NCBI GenBank assembly: GCA_029964075.1
Contig: CM057149.1
Location: 33,190,900 to 33,254,899 of the forward strand
Reading direction: 5' to 3'
Source: Patiria pectinifera
Lineage: Eukaryota; Echinodermata; Asteroidea; Valvatida; Asterinidae
DNA length: 64,000 bases
Shown here: positions 11,143-22,600 of the stretch, one piece after another
Numbering within the stretch: position 1 is the first letter of the stretch
Layout: the number at the start of each line of letters is the position of its first letter
The notes under the pieces: model-generated
What the model saw: only the letters and a program-made list of their open reading frames with translations
The model's database searches: none
Told to the model about the DNA's origin: nothing
Made by a program: the position numbers and the translations under genes

Positions 11143-12263
11143 AAAAAAATGAGTTTGACAGAAAATTTGACAGAATGGATATTTTTGGCAGATTTCTGGC
11201 AGGATTCTGCAAAAATAGTATTTTGACAGAAAATTAACAGCAAATTTGAAAAAAAATGGCACATTTGTTGAAAAGAGCTTCAATCCTTTCAAAAAAACCT
11301 TTGCATAATGGGAAAGGTTGGCTGGTCTTGTAATTTTCATAGGCTTGAAAAATCTTGAAATTTTTTAGATAGCGATCTTGAAAGAAAAAAAAAACAGAGT
11401 TTGTTTGTGCAAACGGTGTGCAAAGGAAAGCGCACAATATTGTAAACAAATTGTGACATCGACACGGGTACGGGTGTTGAACAACGCCACGAAACAAATA
11501 CAGTCAGGGTGACCGTAAGGTCATGACTAAATTCTGTTAAATGCACTGCAAAATCGGTCAGATTTATCAAAGATCTGCCAAATTCCCCAGAATTACTCGA
11601 AATACACCACTTTAAATCCCATGCAGATGTTGTAATACTGCCTGAATTAATGTTCACATTACATTGTAAACAATCTATAGCCACATAAACATAATATGAA
11701 ATTGTGTAAATTTCAGGCAAAATGCTGTTGCATCACGACGAAATCCGGTTTAAACCTCGATCAGCACCTAGACCAAGCAACCTCTTTTAAAGGATTGAAG
11801 CTTTTGTAAACAAATGTACCATTTTTTTTTTATTTGCTGTTTTTGTGTCAAAATAACAATTTTTTGCAGGATTCAGCAAGAAATCTGCCAAAAAAAATTC
11901 AATTCGGTCAAATTTTCTGTCAAACTCGTTTTTTAACAAAAAAACTGTCAAAGTTAGCCGCAAAACGGCTAAAACGGTCACTATGAATACAGTACATAAG
12001 CACCGTACCACTGATAAACTTATATAGCGCCACCTATTGGTGGTCACTTAGCTACTGGCCTGGACGCGGCCTGGACGCACGCACCTGCGATCGTAGTCTA
12101 GACTCTAGTGCATGATTGATTGGAATTTACACGGTGGAGGGTCTGTGGTCGAAACATCAGTTGGTGAGTAAACTTCCTAGGAAGTTGTTGTTACTAGAGT
12201 AATGAGAATGTGTTCATAAAACGAAAGGGGAAAAGACTGTTGGGAAAGATTCACTTGTTTTAC

Positions 12264-12338
12264 CCTGTGCACTAGCCCGACTGCGTCTGGCTATGGTATA
12301 GTACTGTACGGCCAGACGCAGTCGGGCTACCTGTGCAC
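12264..12338. mobile_element. 57-bp mini-insertion with 19-bp perfect TIRs and 9-bp target duplication
   Basis: TAGCCCGACTGCGTCTGGC (12273-12291) is exactly inverted at 12311-12329, with 19 bp between the arms. The block is flanked on both sides by CCTGTGCAC (12264-12272 and 12330-12338). A 9-bp duplication fits Mutator-like transposition. The element is far too small to encode anything. Confidence 0.85.
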
Positions 12339-12457
12339 AAACCCTATGACCTATATGACAGAGTATCACTAATGAGTATGAGACTGGTCTGAAAATTTCA
12401 AGTGTTTTCTTAGTAAATACTTCAATATTTTTCCTCCTAATTTAGACTTTTTAGGAC

Positions 12458-14733
12458 TAAGGATGTAACGTTTACACGTGTAAACGTGTAAACGAAAAAA
12501 AAATCAAATCCGTTTAGAAATTTTCCCAAACGTTTAAACGGAACTCAAATTTCAAAAATGGGACCTTGTATTTTGCGCAATCTACCCTCCAGTTTTATGT
12601 ACAAAGAATCTACGATGTTTATTTCGTTAAACTAATAATGAATTAGACACGCATTTTATAGTTGATCACGTTCCAAGAAGTTTTATTAATACATTGTTCC
12701 ATGATCAGCAACTGTTTTGTGTCAAATTGATACACAGTGTATACAATTGGTTGTGTTTGATTTTTTCAATACGCCGCTGGGCCGAGATCGATGCCGGGCG
12801 GGGATGTCGCCTCTCCTAAGGTTATTCTGATTAAAATACCGAATTTTAAAACAATTCCGAGTCTGTCTTTTTTCTGTATTTTTCTCTGAATGTGCTTGTA
12901 TTTGCTGAAATCATCACTTGGTGTGTGCAGTAATCAAACCAATGGCTAGCACTTTCATAATGATTTTAAAACCGGCGAGGAAAAAAAAGTTTAGTAAGCT
13001 ACTCACGTGAAGGCGTTATTTAAAACGATGTATTTTAATGCATTGGGATTATTCCCCCCCCCCCCCCAAATGCTGTAAAGTCCGCCGCTCCCTTAAAACA
13101 ATTACTGCCGTTTCCGTAAAAAGGAAATCGATGACGATAAACCAGAATGTGTTTGGTGTGGGCGGGGGTAAAATAAAAACTATTTTTTGGATCTTAGGGC
13201 GGGAGCTGAGGGGCGGTGGCATATTACGGGATCTATTATTTTTAAAGAGCGATATCAACGTAGATTATTTGCTCGTTTTACGCAAAAGTGCACCCCTCCC
13301 CCATGAAAATATATTGTGATACGTAAAAAAAAAATCTACCTCTGTAGGAACATTATTAAATGTTGCTATCATTGGCAGAAAAACCTTCCTGTATATAAAA
13401 ATTACATCGAAAAATAAAATTGTTGGATATTTATTTTATTTTTTTAACATTTAAATTTGGTTGCCTGACGACCAAAGGATGCATGTAGAACATAAAATAC
13501 AGACCCATTGGTAAGGGCACTTTTTTAAAATTCTTGTCAGTTAACATTTTCCCCAACGGCAAGTAATGGTAATGCAGTCGTCAAAAAAAGGCCCCTGTCA
13601 AGTTGGTTTAGAATAAAATCTGGACAAGCAATACTGGCCTTACTGTTCTTCAGTCCAGTTTAAAAAAAGACGTGCATTCAATTAATTATTTGGAATATCA
13701 GCCCCCCGAATAAAAACCAACAACAAAAAAAGAAAATACATTTATTTATCATTTATTCATGTACACGACACAGGCCTTTACAGGGGTGAAATTCCATGTT
13801 TATTTCAGTTTCCCTCACTTTTCGTATAAACTTTTCCCCGGGCCTTTGAAAAATAAATGCCCAAATAAAATCCAGCTCCGAAAAAGCCCTTCCAGAGAAT
13901 GATTAACAGCGGCATTGTTCAAATTGATACAATGCCGCTCTCGTTGTTACAAAGTATATGCGGTTGGGTTCAGCTGTAGGCCATCGAACTTTAAATCCTT
14001 CGATGACTTGCCGCCAGTAATTGGAAGATTCTTAGATGATAAACAGCTATGATAGTATCTCAGCCAATGTAATGAGCCGGTTCCTGGCAAATAAATACGC
14101 CATTGGTTGCTTTCATCACGGGTCCGTCTGCTTTCATGAATATGACGTTCCTTCCACCAAGCGCAACTTCAGGTTGCCTAGAAATAATGTTGCTAGAGGA
14201 GGCTCCCCTGTGATGCCTGGGCTGGGACTGCCGGTTGCGTAGCAAGAAATCATATGTGACTATTTTTCTGGCAGCCTGCAGATAACTAGCAGCTCAAGAG
14301 TGCTGCCGCTTTTGGGAAATTTGTGCAGGCAAAGTTTTTCATATTTTGGAATTTGGATGCAGTTTGCATTCCGTTAAATAAAAGGTGTGGGTTTTTTTTT
14401 TAAAAGAAAATTGGGGCTTAAAAAATATAAATAAACGATTTTCCTCAGGCCTTGACTTTTCTTGAGTGTATGTTCATTTGATTCAACAACACTTGCAGAA
14501 TGCAGACGATTCTTTTCTTCTTAATTTATTTAGCCTGCAGACTTCAAAAGAACATGGGGAAAAAAGTGGTTAAGTGTATACAATTGTATATAAATGTGAC
14601 CGCAGTTATGGCACATTATACTGGGACGCAGGCGGCAGTCTTTTTGAAGTCTTGACTAAACGTTTAAACGTTTAAACGCTACGGGAAAATTTTGCTAAAC
14701 GTTTATCAAATTAAACGTAGATTCACATCCATA
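12458..14733. mobile_element. hAT-like non-autonomous transposon, 2.3 kb
   Basis: Flanked by the 8-bp direct repeat TTTAGGAC (12450-12457 and 14734-14741), the size typical of hAT elements. The ends are inverted (TAAGGATGTAACG... and ...TTCACATCCATA). Both subterminal regions carry multiple AAACGTTTAAACG-type palindromes near 12480-12540 and 14660-14720, plausible transposase-binding sites. Interior frames are short (93 codons at most) and resemble no transposase, so mobilisation would be in trans. It contains C-runs and AT-rich filler. Confidence 0.75.
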
Positions 14734-14786
14734 TTTAGGACATATTATCACTTTCTGATGGCTGATAAATAGGTCACTGATACTGA

Positions 14787-14834
14787 TAGCTGGAGTTACC
14801 CAGCCCTGAGTTTTATCATTGGGTTGTCATCTAG
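14787..14834. repeat. End fragment of the TAGC/9-bp element family
   Basis: 43 bp starting TAGCTGGAGTTACCC are identical to the left end of the complete element at 63041-63795, and the match fades just after 14829. This is either a decayed copy or a very short derivative. Confidence 0.75.
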
Positions 14835-15193
14835 GGCTGGAGCTAGTTTCTCTCGTAACCGATAGTATAGGCAAAAAAAATTGGAAAATGTTGAATTTTG
14901 TCCCCATAACACACTAATTGCAACTGCAACTCACCCCAAACTTGCCTGGAATAACCATTACACAGGTCCTTGAAGTAAAAAACGATCCACGATGAAGATT
15001 CAGCCTACAATTGCAGTGAAAAAAGGAGGAATAACCGCTAACCTGACAACCTTACAGGCATGGCCAGGACAGCAATTGGTTTGTGCACAAAAAAAATTGT
15101 GTACAATGAATGGCGGTTGGTTACCGGTACCAGGCTGTCAACTAGTCGTTTTTGCCGGCTGGCTATTGGCTGTTGGCGCATGACGTCACGCGG
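14835..15193. other. No gene; diverged repeat shared with 43627-43692
   Basis: The segment 14903-14972 (CCATAACACACTAATT... ACACAGGTCC) matches 43627-43692 with several differences, marking an unclassified dispersed repeat. Confidence 0.5.
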
Positions 15194-15312
15194 AAGCGTA
15201 ACACCGGATGACTGTTTCATGCACTATCGGTTGCGGTTCCTGTACCGCAGCTGTGATGCGAGTGGTAAACTTCATATGAGTGCATGAAACAGTCATCGGG
15301 TGTTACGCTTCT
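15194..15312. repeat. Inverted repeat with about 30-bp arms
   Basis: AGCGTAACACCGGATGACTG... (15195-15224) is mirrored at 15281-15311, with about 55 bp between the arms. It may be a small foldback element or a structured upstream region of the kinesin gene. Confidence 0.7.
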
Positions 15313-15599
15313 GTAATGTTCTTGACTCTCCATAGACTTTGTTCACAACTGCTAAAGTAGTGTCAGGTTGCAACATTCTTTCCAATCGTTTGTCCTGACA
15401 GGACGGCCTCAATAAATTAAATTGCATTTAATATAATAATAGGATAATTGCGATCATTTGGAAGGGCAGGTCTCATTGAGAATGTAGGCCTACTACTGCC
15501 TACTACTACTACTAAACTGCTAAAAGTACTAGGCCTAGGTCTAACATTACAATGTAGAACTGAGCCCAAATAGGTTGCAATTCCTTTATCGGTCGATCT

Positions 15600-15725
15600 G
15601 TGCAATCTGTCGATCACGCTGCGCTATTGGTCAATAATGACGGATATCTCGGACTTTAAATGCCACGAGATCGACCAATAGCGTCATGATTGACTGATAG
15701 TGCACATCGACTGATCGCGCCCAAC
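15600..15725 (+). promoter_or_regulatory. Candidate kinesin promoter with opposed CCAAT boxes
   Basis: Two CCAAT motifs face each other (CGCTATTGGTC near 15632 and GACCAATAGCG near 15674) about 30 bp apart, inside a patch rich in TCGATC and GATCG. Paired CCAAT boxes (NF-Y sites) are common in TATA-less promoters of cell-cycle genes. It lies about 500 bp upstream of the kinesin start codon. A pyrimidine-rich acceptor at 15935-15942 suggests an untranslated first exon between them. This is inference from motifs only. Confidence 0.3.
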
Positions 15726-16175
15726 ATATGATGCCATAGTGGAGTTACAAATTTTGTCACCTGTAGGACCTCGATACAAGTAGTGTCGGCGTCCAGAGGG
15801 CTTCATTTAGGTTCAATCAAAATGCACTACATGTGGAGTTGGGCACTATTTTTCAAATTTTGCAAACATTTGTGTTCGGCCTAATTATGTACTCATAATT
15901 TGTGTGACATTTGAATACTTGTGCTTTATTTCCCCCCCCAGGCCAGTCATCAGTGCCATGCCCGTGTGATGCCTTCAGAAACTCAGTGAATCCTTTCAAA
16001 CACTTCCAGTGAATAAACACCTGGGATAGTCTCCCATGTATTGCCAGACCTGAGCTGAAGAGCCATGTAGTCCTCCACTCTGAGAAACGTTACTTAAGAA
16101 TCTGACTATCAGCGTCCAGCCGTGATGCTGGCACGCTGGTAGTTTGCCGTCTTTATTCGCCTTCTTTTGCTGAGG

Positions 16176-16640
16176 ATGGGAAGTGGTTCAAGTACCTCCA
16201 AGTCGAGTACGCCATCACCAGCATTGTCGAAAACATCATCAGCAAAAATGCCCGAGCCGTCGAGCCGCGGCACCAGCCGCGGTCGGCGGCAGTTTGAGGA
16301 GGTTGAATTTGAGGACCCCAACGCACCCCGGCGCACTTCTCAGGGAAGCTCGTCGAACGGGTACGCGGGCGGGATGGCCGCCCAGCCCAACTATGGGAAT
16401 TCCTATGGGGGACCCCAGGCGCAAGATCCTTACGGGGGCGGTTATGGTGCCTATGGGGGTTTTGGGGGACACCCGCAGGATCAGTGGCAGCACGCTGGGC
16501 ATGGGGTTAACTCCCAGCAGCGAGTGGTGAATGCCTTGCAGTCACACTACCAGCAGGCCCAAGCTGGCCCTCAACTCGCCCCTCAGCCTAACCAGGATCC
16601 GGATGAGTTTTTGTCAATGGCGCTGCAGATGCAAGAACTG
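16176..16640 (+). CDS. Kinesin exon 1: possible myristoylation site and low-complexity N-terminus
   Basis: 155 codons, phase 0, donor GTAAGA. Residues 1-6 MGSGSS satisfy the Gly2 and Ser6 preference for N-myristoyl transferase. Then come a Ser/Pro/Arg-rich part, an acidic patch (FEEVEFEDPN), and a Gly-Tyr-Gln tract (YGGGYGAYGGFGGH) of the type found in condensate-forming proteins. The exon ends with a DPDEFLSMALQMQEL helix. Codons are GC-rich compared with the surrounding intron. Confidence 0.8.
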
Positions 16641-19600
16641 GTAAGATCTTTTTATTTGTGTACACAGGGTGAGTAAAAAGAAAAACGAAACCCGAATGTC
16701 GGGACCTTTTCTTTAGAGAAGTTCTGCCTGTGAAAGCCCAATTCATAAGCTTTCTTGTAGTACAAGAATCATTCAAGTCACTCATGTACTTTTCTAGTTG
16801 CGGCATTTTATACACATCCACCGTTTTACAGTTCTGTCCACTGATCACAAAAAAGGGTAGGCCTTAGTGCACTTTTAGCAAAATGAAAACAATTCACATA
16901 GGGATGAATGTAAATTGTTTTCGTTTAGTTGAAAGAACACTTAGCTCTGTTGTGATCTGTGGACAGAACGTACTGTAAAACATTGGTTGTGTTTAAAATT
17001 CCGTAAATTGAAAAGTACATGAGTGATTTGAATGATTCTTGTAATAAAAGAAAGCTTATGAATTTTGCTTTCATATCCTAGATTTTGAAAGTGCTACATG
17101 CAGAACTTCAATAAAAAGAATTGGTCCCGACATTTGGGTTTCTGGGTTTTTTTTTTTAACTCACCCTGTACAACCTTAATTACACTCATATATTTGTCGG
17201 GCAGACCTTTCTTCTCCTGTGTTTCTTTTGAAATTGCAAACTCCCCTTTGCAAATTTTCCTTTCAAACTCCATAGCATTGTGGGGCACATAGATTTCTGC
17301 AGACTGACTTATGTAGGGTCTATTGTCACTATTGTTACTCTCTGTGCTTGGTATTGTAAAGGGGCCATGTGTGTGTGGGTACATCTTGTCCTACAAAGGA
17401 TAAACAAACATTTTGCAGTGTTCAATTTACCCCCCCCCCCCAAAAAAAATAATAAATAAAAACAAATAAAAACAAATTCAAAAAGATAATAATTGCCCTG
17501 CTGACAAAACGTTTTCATTCCATTTGTGATTTTTATACATTGTTTTCAATCAGCTTTCAAATTTTTTTTCAAAAAGCACATTTAGATATTTATTTTTGTG
17601 TACTTTTCCTGTTATTGGTTATTTTGTGGGAGTACATTTATTCAATAAAAAAACAAAATTCAGAAATGTATGACATTTGAAATGTTGTGAAATCTCATAC
17701 AAATATTACAAAAAAAAATTCTAGATATTTTAAAGGTACAGTCCATCATTTGTAATTTGTAGTAATTGATACATTTTGTTCGTTTGAAGCAACAAACGTG
17801 CTCAAAATCTAGAGAAGGATGCTGAACAAACAATCTGATGAAGTTTCAGCTCGGCTCAGCTGTATATTTCGAGAAAAACAGCATTCTATTTCTAATCGAA
17901 AGTTGCTGAATCATGTTTTGAATTGGGCCTGAATTCAGCGTCTGAGACACGTTCTCACTTACCCGATGTCGCGCATCGATCAGACAAATTATAGCAACTG
18001 TGCGCACGTGTGCGTCGTGCCAACGCTTGTGCCAAATAAAAAAACCAACTACTAACGGAACTTTCCAACAGTGCGTCTCGTTGGAAAGGCCTTCTTTTGT
18101 TAATTTCTTCAAAATGACAGCTTGCCAGAAAGAATAATTTCACAGGGAGTTTAGTCCCCCTACTATCTTTCAACCAAGTATGTTTTTCAACAATAATTAA
18201 GTCAGTTACTTTTTGGATAGCTGCAAACGATGGACTGTAGCTTTAAGTCAGTGGATCAAATCTCGTTTCAATGGGGTTTTTTTGGGGGGGGGGAGGTTTT
18301 GGCTAGACACTGATTGGGGGGGGGGGGTGTGGGGGGGGTTAACATTCCCTTCCCGCAGTAGAACTGTACCTGATCCTAAATGCTCATTTAAAATAGGACA
18401 CCTTCTTTTCACTGCACAATTAACATAAATTTTGTATTTGCTTGTCTACATCATACTACATGACATTGTACCTATATACTTGTACACGTACATAGGGATA
18501 ACAGTGAGAACACAATAGCCTTATGTCTCGGTATGTCTTCAGTAGGGCCCCATTATTGATCTTAGCTAGGCCGGTCTCCATAATAAGAACCGAGGTTTCC
18601 ACAATAATGTGCCAGTCAATACTGGCAATTTAGAGATGTCATTTGTCACATGGTTGTGAATAGAATGCAGGCAGACTGTCTAGATGTGTTATCTTTGTTT
18701 GCCATCTATAGATGCATTAAAATACATGCTTTAGATGTTTTATTCTTTTCAATTTAAGTGCACAGTTAGGACCTTAGTAACTCTTAAAATTGTATTGCCT
18801 TTAATTTATATTAGGTTATTTCTATTGTTTTATTGCACAACTTGTACTTTCTCATAAAATTCAGCATCGATTAAAGGTTTAATGTAAATTTATCCATAAA
18901 GATGAACATGCAGTTGTTTTAAGAAATTGTACCAAAAGGGACAAATAATATTTCTAATACATTTTGAAGAACATGTTTCACACAAAGCAAAAATTATTTA
19001 CACAAAAAAATGGAGAAGTACAAAACAGAAAATATGACATTTTGGTCACTGGATGGGTTAAGAATGTAACAAATAATGATACAGACAACCCAAGGGACCC
19101 AATTAATATACATGTACTTCCTTTTCCCTTGTTTGCAGAATATCAGACCTCCGTGAACAATGTTAGTACATACAAAGGCTGCCCTAAAACATTGAAAATT
19201 TAACAAGATATCTCAATAAGTAAAACCGTGAAGCCCTAAAAAAAAAGTAGTGCGTGCATTAGTAAAATGGCACTTTGATAACCTTGATGGTATGAAATAT
19301 TCAATGGTTTTCAAAACAGGGGCCAATTTGTGATCGGGAGAATTCAAATTTATCAGCTTTGTTGAATTTTCATTTTTGTATTATAATTTTGAGGTGAAGG
19401 GGTATGGGGAGGATTTGGGGATTTTAAGGAATTTAAAGAGGGCGATTTTATGGCATTTTTCTAAGCCGTTTTTTAATTTTTTTTTTTTTTTTGCATATGG
19501 GAAATTATGCATTATTTTGTGCATGAGAATAATAATTTTTGGGGGGGAAGGTATATACAGCTTCATGGAAAATAATTTTTTTTTAGTGTATGTATGTGTA

Positions 19601-22600
19601 ATCTTTGTCGTTTTTTGCTTTATTTAAAAAAAAATGATTTTAAGAGTTTGATGCCCCACCAGTTCTATTCATAATTGACGAATGTGAAGGATTTTTTTTT
19701 TTTTTTTTTTTTTGCATATGGGAAATTATGCATTATTTTGTGCATGAGAATAATAATTTTTTGGGGGGGGAAGGAATCCATATACAGCTTCATGGAAAAT
19801 AATTTTTTTTTTAGTGTGTAATCTTTGTCTTTTTTTGCTTTATTTAAAAAAAAATGATTTTAAGAGTTTGATGCCCCACCAGTTCTATTCATAATTGACG
19901 TCATGAAGATAAAAATAGCGTATGATGAGTAAAATTTCTTATTGAATGAACTAACCAGAATAACAGATCTGGCAAAGCATTGCCGACTCTTTTTTTGTCA
20001 TTTTTGCTGTGTTTTAAAAAAAATTATTTTAAGAGTTTGATGCCCCCACCAGTTTTATTAATAATTGACGTCAAGAAGATAAAAATAGCGTATAATAAGT
20101 AAAATTTCTTATTGAATGAACTATTGCAGATCTGAAAAAGCATTGCCGATTCTATGACATTTGAATTGCTTCCCTGTCTTGTATTATTAACTGGCCTCAG
20201 TGAATAATCATCATATGGCCTTCAGTTGTCAGCTTGTGTTCCCCCAAGTGGAGATGGATAGTGCAAACTGCAAAGTCTGAACATTTTGTTTCACATGGAC
20301 ATGATGGAAGACATTGCAAATTATGCATTGCAACCATGTAGTGACTTATGATCCAAAAATTTTTCCCAACCCTAAGGCCCAAAAAAATATATTTCTGCTT
20401 CCAATTATATTGGCATTTGAAAATAGGGTAGGTAGGTAGGGAATTTTGTTTCCCATTTTTTGTGTGTGTACATGTACGATTGTACATGTATGAAGGCGTC
20501 TGCCTGTAGTCAAGGGTAAAAGGTAGAAATTGATAGTTTGGGGTGTTTTCTCATTTTTCTCATAAAAAAATTAGGGTAGGGGCTGTAAGAATAGGGTAGG
20601 TACCACCAGTAGGTAGGGAATCCGGAAGCAGAACTATTTTTTTGGGGGGGGGCCTAACCCAGCTCTATCCAACAGGATCTGATTATTAACATCACAACAA
20701 AACATAGTAAATTGTGACATAATAAACAGGACTCGTTTATACTACGCTGCATCTGGAGTCCTGTTTATTATGTCACGATTTACTATGTTTTGTTTGCTGC
20801 CCCCAACGACGACTTTTATACAAATTGCACGTTTGGGTCGAAACAGGACCTGAAAAACAGCTCCCAAAAGTACCGTTTGTACTCATTTCATGACAGACAC
20901 AATAGGGTAAACTGGGGTAAAAACGCCCATGGGGTAAAAACGCCCGTTTGACTTGTTTCCACTTCTAGTAAAAAATGACAAGATGAATTGTTCAATGGAA
21001 TGTATTTTTAATAAGTACAATGTAGATAAAAACTAATAATAAAAAGAATTAAATTCATTAACATATTTGAAGGGTACGTAGGCGCTGTTGAAAAAAATAT
21101 TTTAAAAAAAGTTTTAAAAAATGGCCGTCGAAGGTTTAGCCTATATCGCTTAAAATTATTTTATAAAAAAAAGTATCTTATATTTTTATTATTCTTTAGT
21201 TGATATATATTAAGAAGGGTTAATAACATAATTATAAATGATTACAATATTAAAATCTATTTTAATATTTGCTTAATAATGTTTTTTGAGTGGGCGTTTT
21301 TACCCCGGGCAAAATCAGGGGTCTCGGGGTAAAAACGCCCAGTACTTTCCTTGATATCAAACTCTATTGCAGCCTCATTTATCTTCAAAAACCTCACTGT
21401 TAGAACTTTCTACAGCATTATGTTTGTTGTATGAGTAAGTATTAGCTATAAGAGTCCCACTACATAAATATTAAACAGTCAGGTGCGGATCCAGAGGGGG
21501 GGGGGGGGGGGGCCCCCCGCAAAAAACAAACCCACCCCTGTCAAAAAAAACCCATTAACATTCAAATTCCTAAAAAAAAAATTTAACCCCCCCCCCCCCC
21601 CCCTGCTGTGACACCCAAACAAAAATTATACTGGTATAATGTCCGCCTGTTCGAAATACGGTACATCATTCTGTAATCTAGTGTTAATAATCGACGAATT
21701 TGAACAGCGCCCCCTATTGAAATATGGTACCAGCAAGCCCCCACAGTTTTTGATTTTACGGAGGCAAAGTGTCCGGAGAAAAAAACCTGTGTACATTTTC
21801 AGATTTTTTTGCTGATGAACCCCCCCCCCCCGCGTAAACTCCTGGATCTGCCCCTGACAGTGTATTGTGTGTAGTGGGGAGGTACCGGTACATGTAGGCG
21901 GTATCACTAACTGACGTTACGAAGTGGTAAGGAATCTGGCATTTGTTTAGTGGCGAATGCCATGGGTCTATGATATGTGAGCAGATTCGCTGATTAATTA
22001 GGCAAGACCCCGCCTCTTGACCTCCTAGATTTTGACCAATCAGCGAGCGCTTTCTATATCAGGTCTTCGGTCATTCACCGTTGCACGTCATAGACAATGG
22101 ATTAAAAAGCCCTGCGTCGTGCACTCTGTTACCATGTTACGTGATAACGCGCCCGGCTGTTGTTGCATTACAAAACACTGCATTCAAATTCACCAATCAA
22201 ACGTTTAGTGAATGAAATGACGTCACGATTTAGTAAAGTCGACTCCGATTGGCTGAGGCGGGAGATTGCATAAATCTGCATGCTTTGATATATCAGACGT
22301 CAGACAGGAGTCTGGGCTCTGTGGATAACGGGTGATACTCAGACTAGCATTTATTAGGGAATGCTGGAGAAATCATGAGCTCATGGCATTTTCTCAAGAA
22401 AAAAAATAACACCTCTATGGTGATTTGAGTGTACTTTTAATAAGTAAAAATGACTAAGACCCAACTGGACCGGTTTCTGCTCTCATGCTATAATAGCAGA
22501 GCTTCATAAAGCCAAATCCAGTATTTTATATTCGGCTAAATTAGTTGTGTCAAATGTTAGGGTGCATAGATACACATAAGTGCAGCTAATAACATTTTGT

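Larger units (their letters stand above)
10306..11986. mobile_element. TIR element, hAT-like ends, interrupted by a later insertion
   Basis: The left end (GGCCGTTTTAGC then CGGCTAACTTTGACAG, 10311-10346) is the inverted match of the right end (CTGTCAAAGTTAGCCG then GCTAAAACGG, about 11944-11976). A second pair of inverted segments, 11150-11215 and 11863-11928, continues the same arms once the 10369-11142 insertion is removed. No transposase frame is present, so this is a non-autonomous element. The superfamily is uncertain. Confidence 0.65.
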
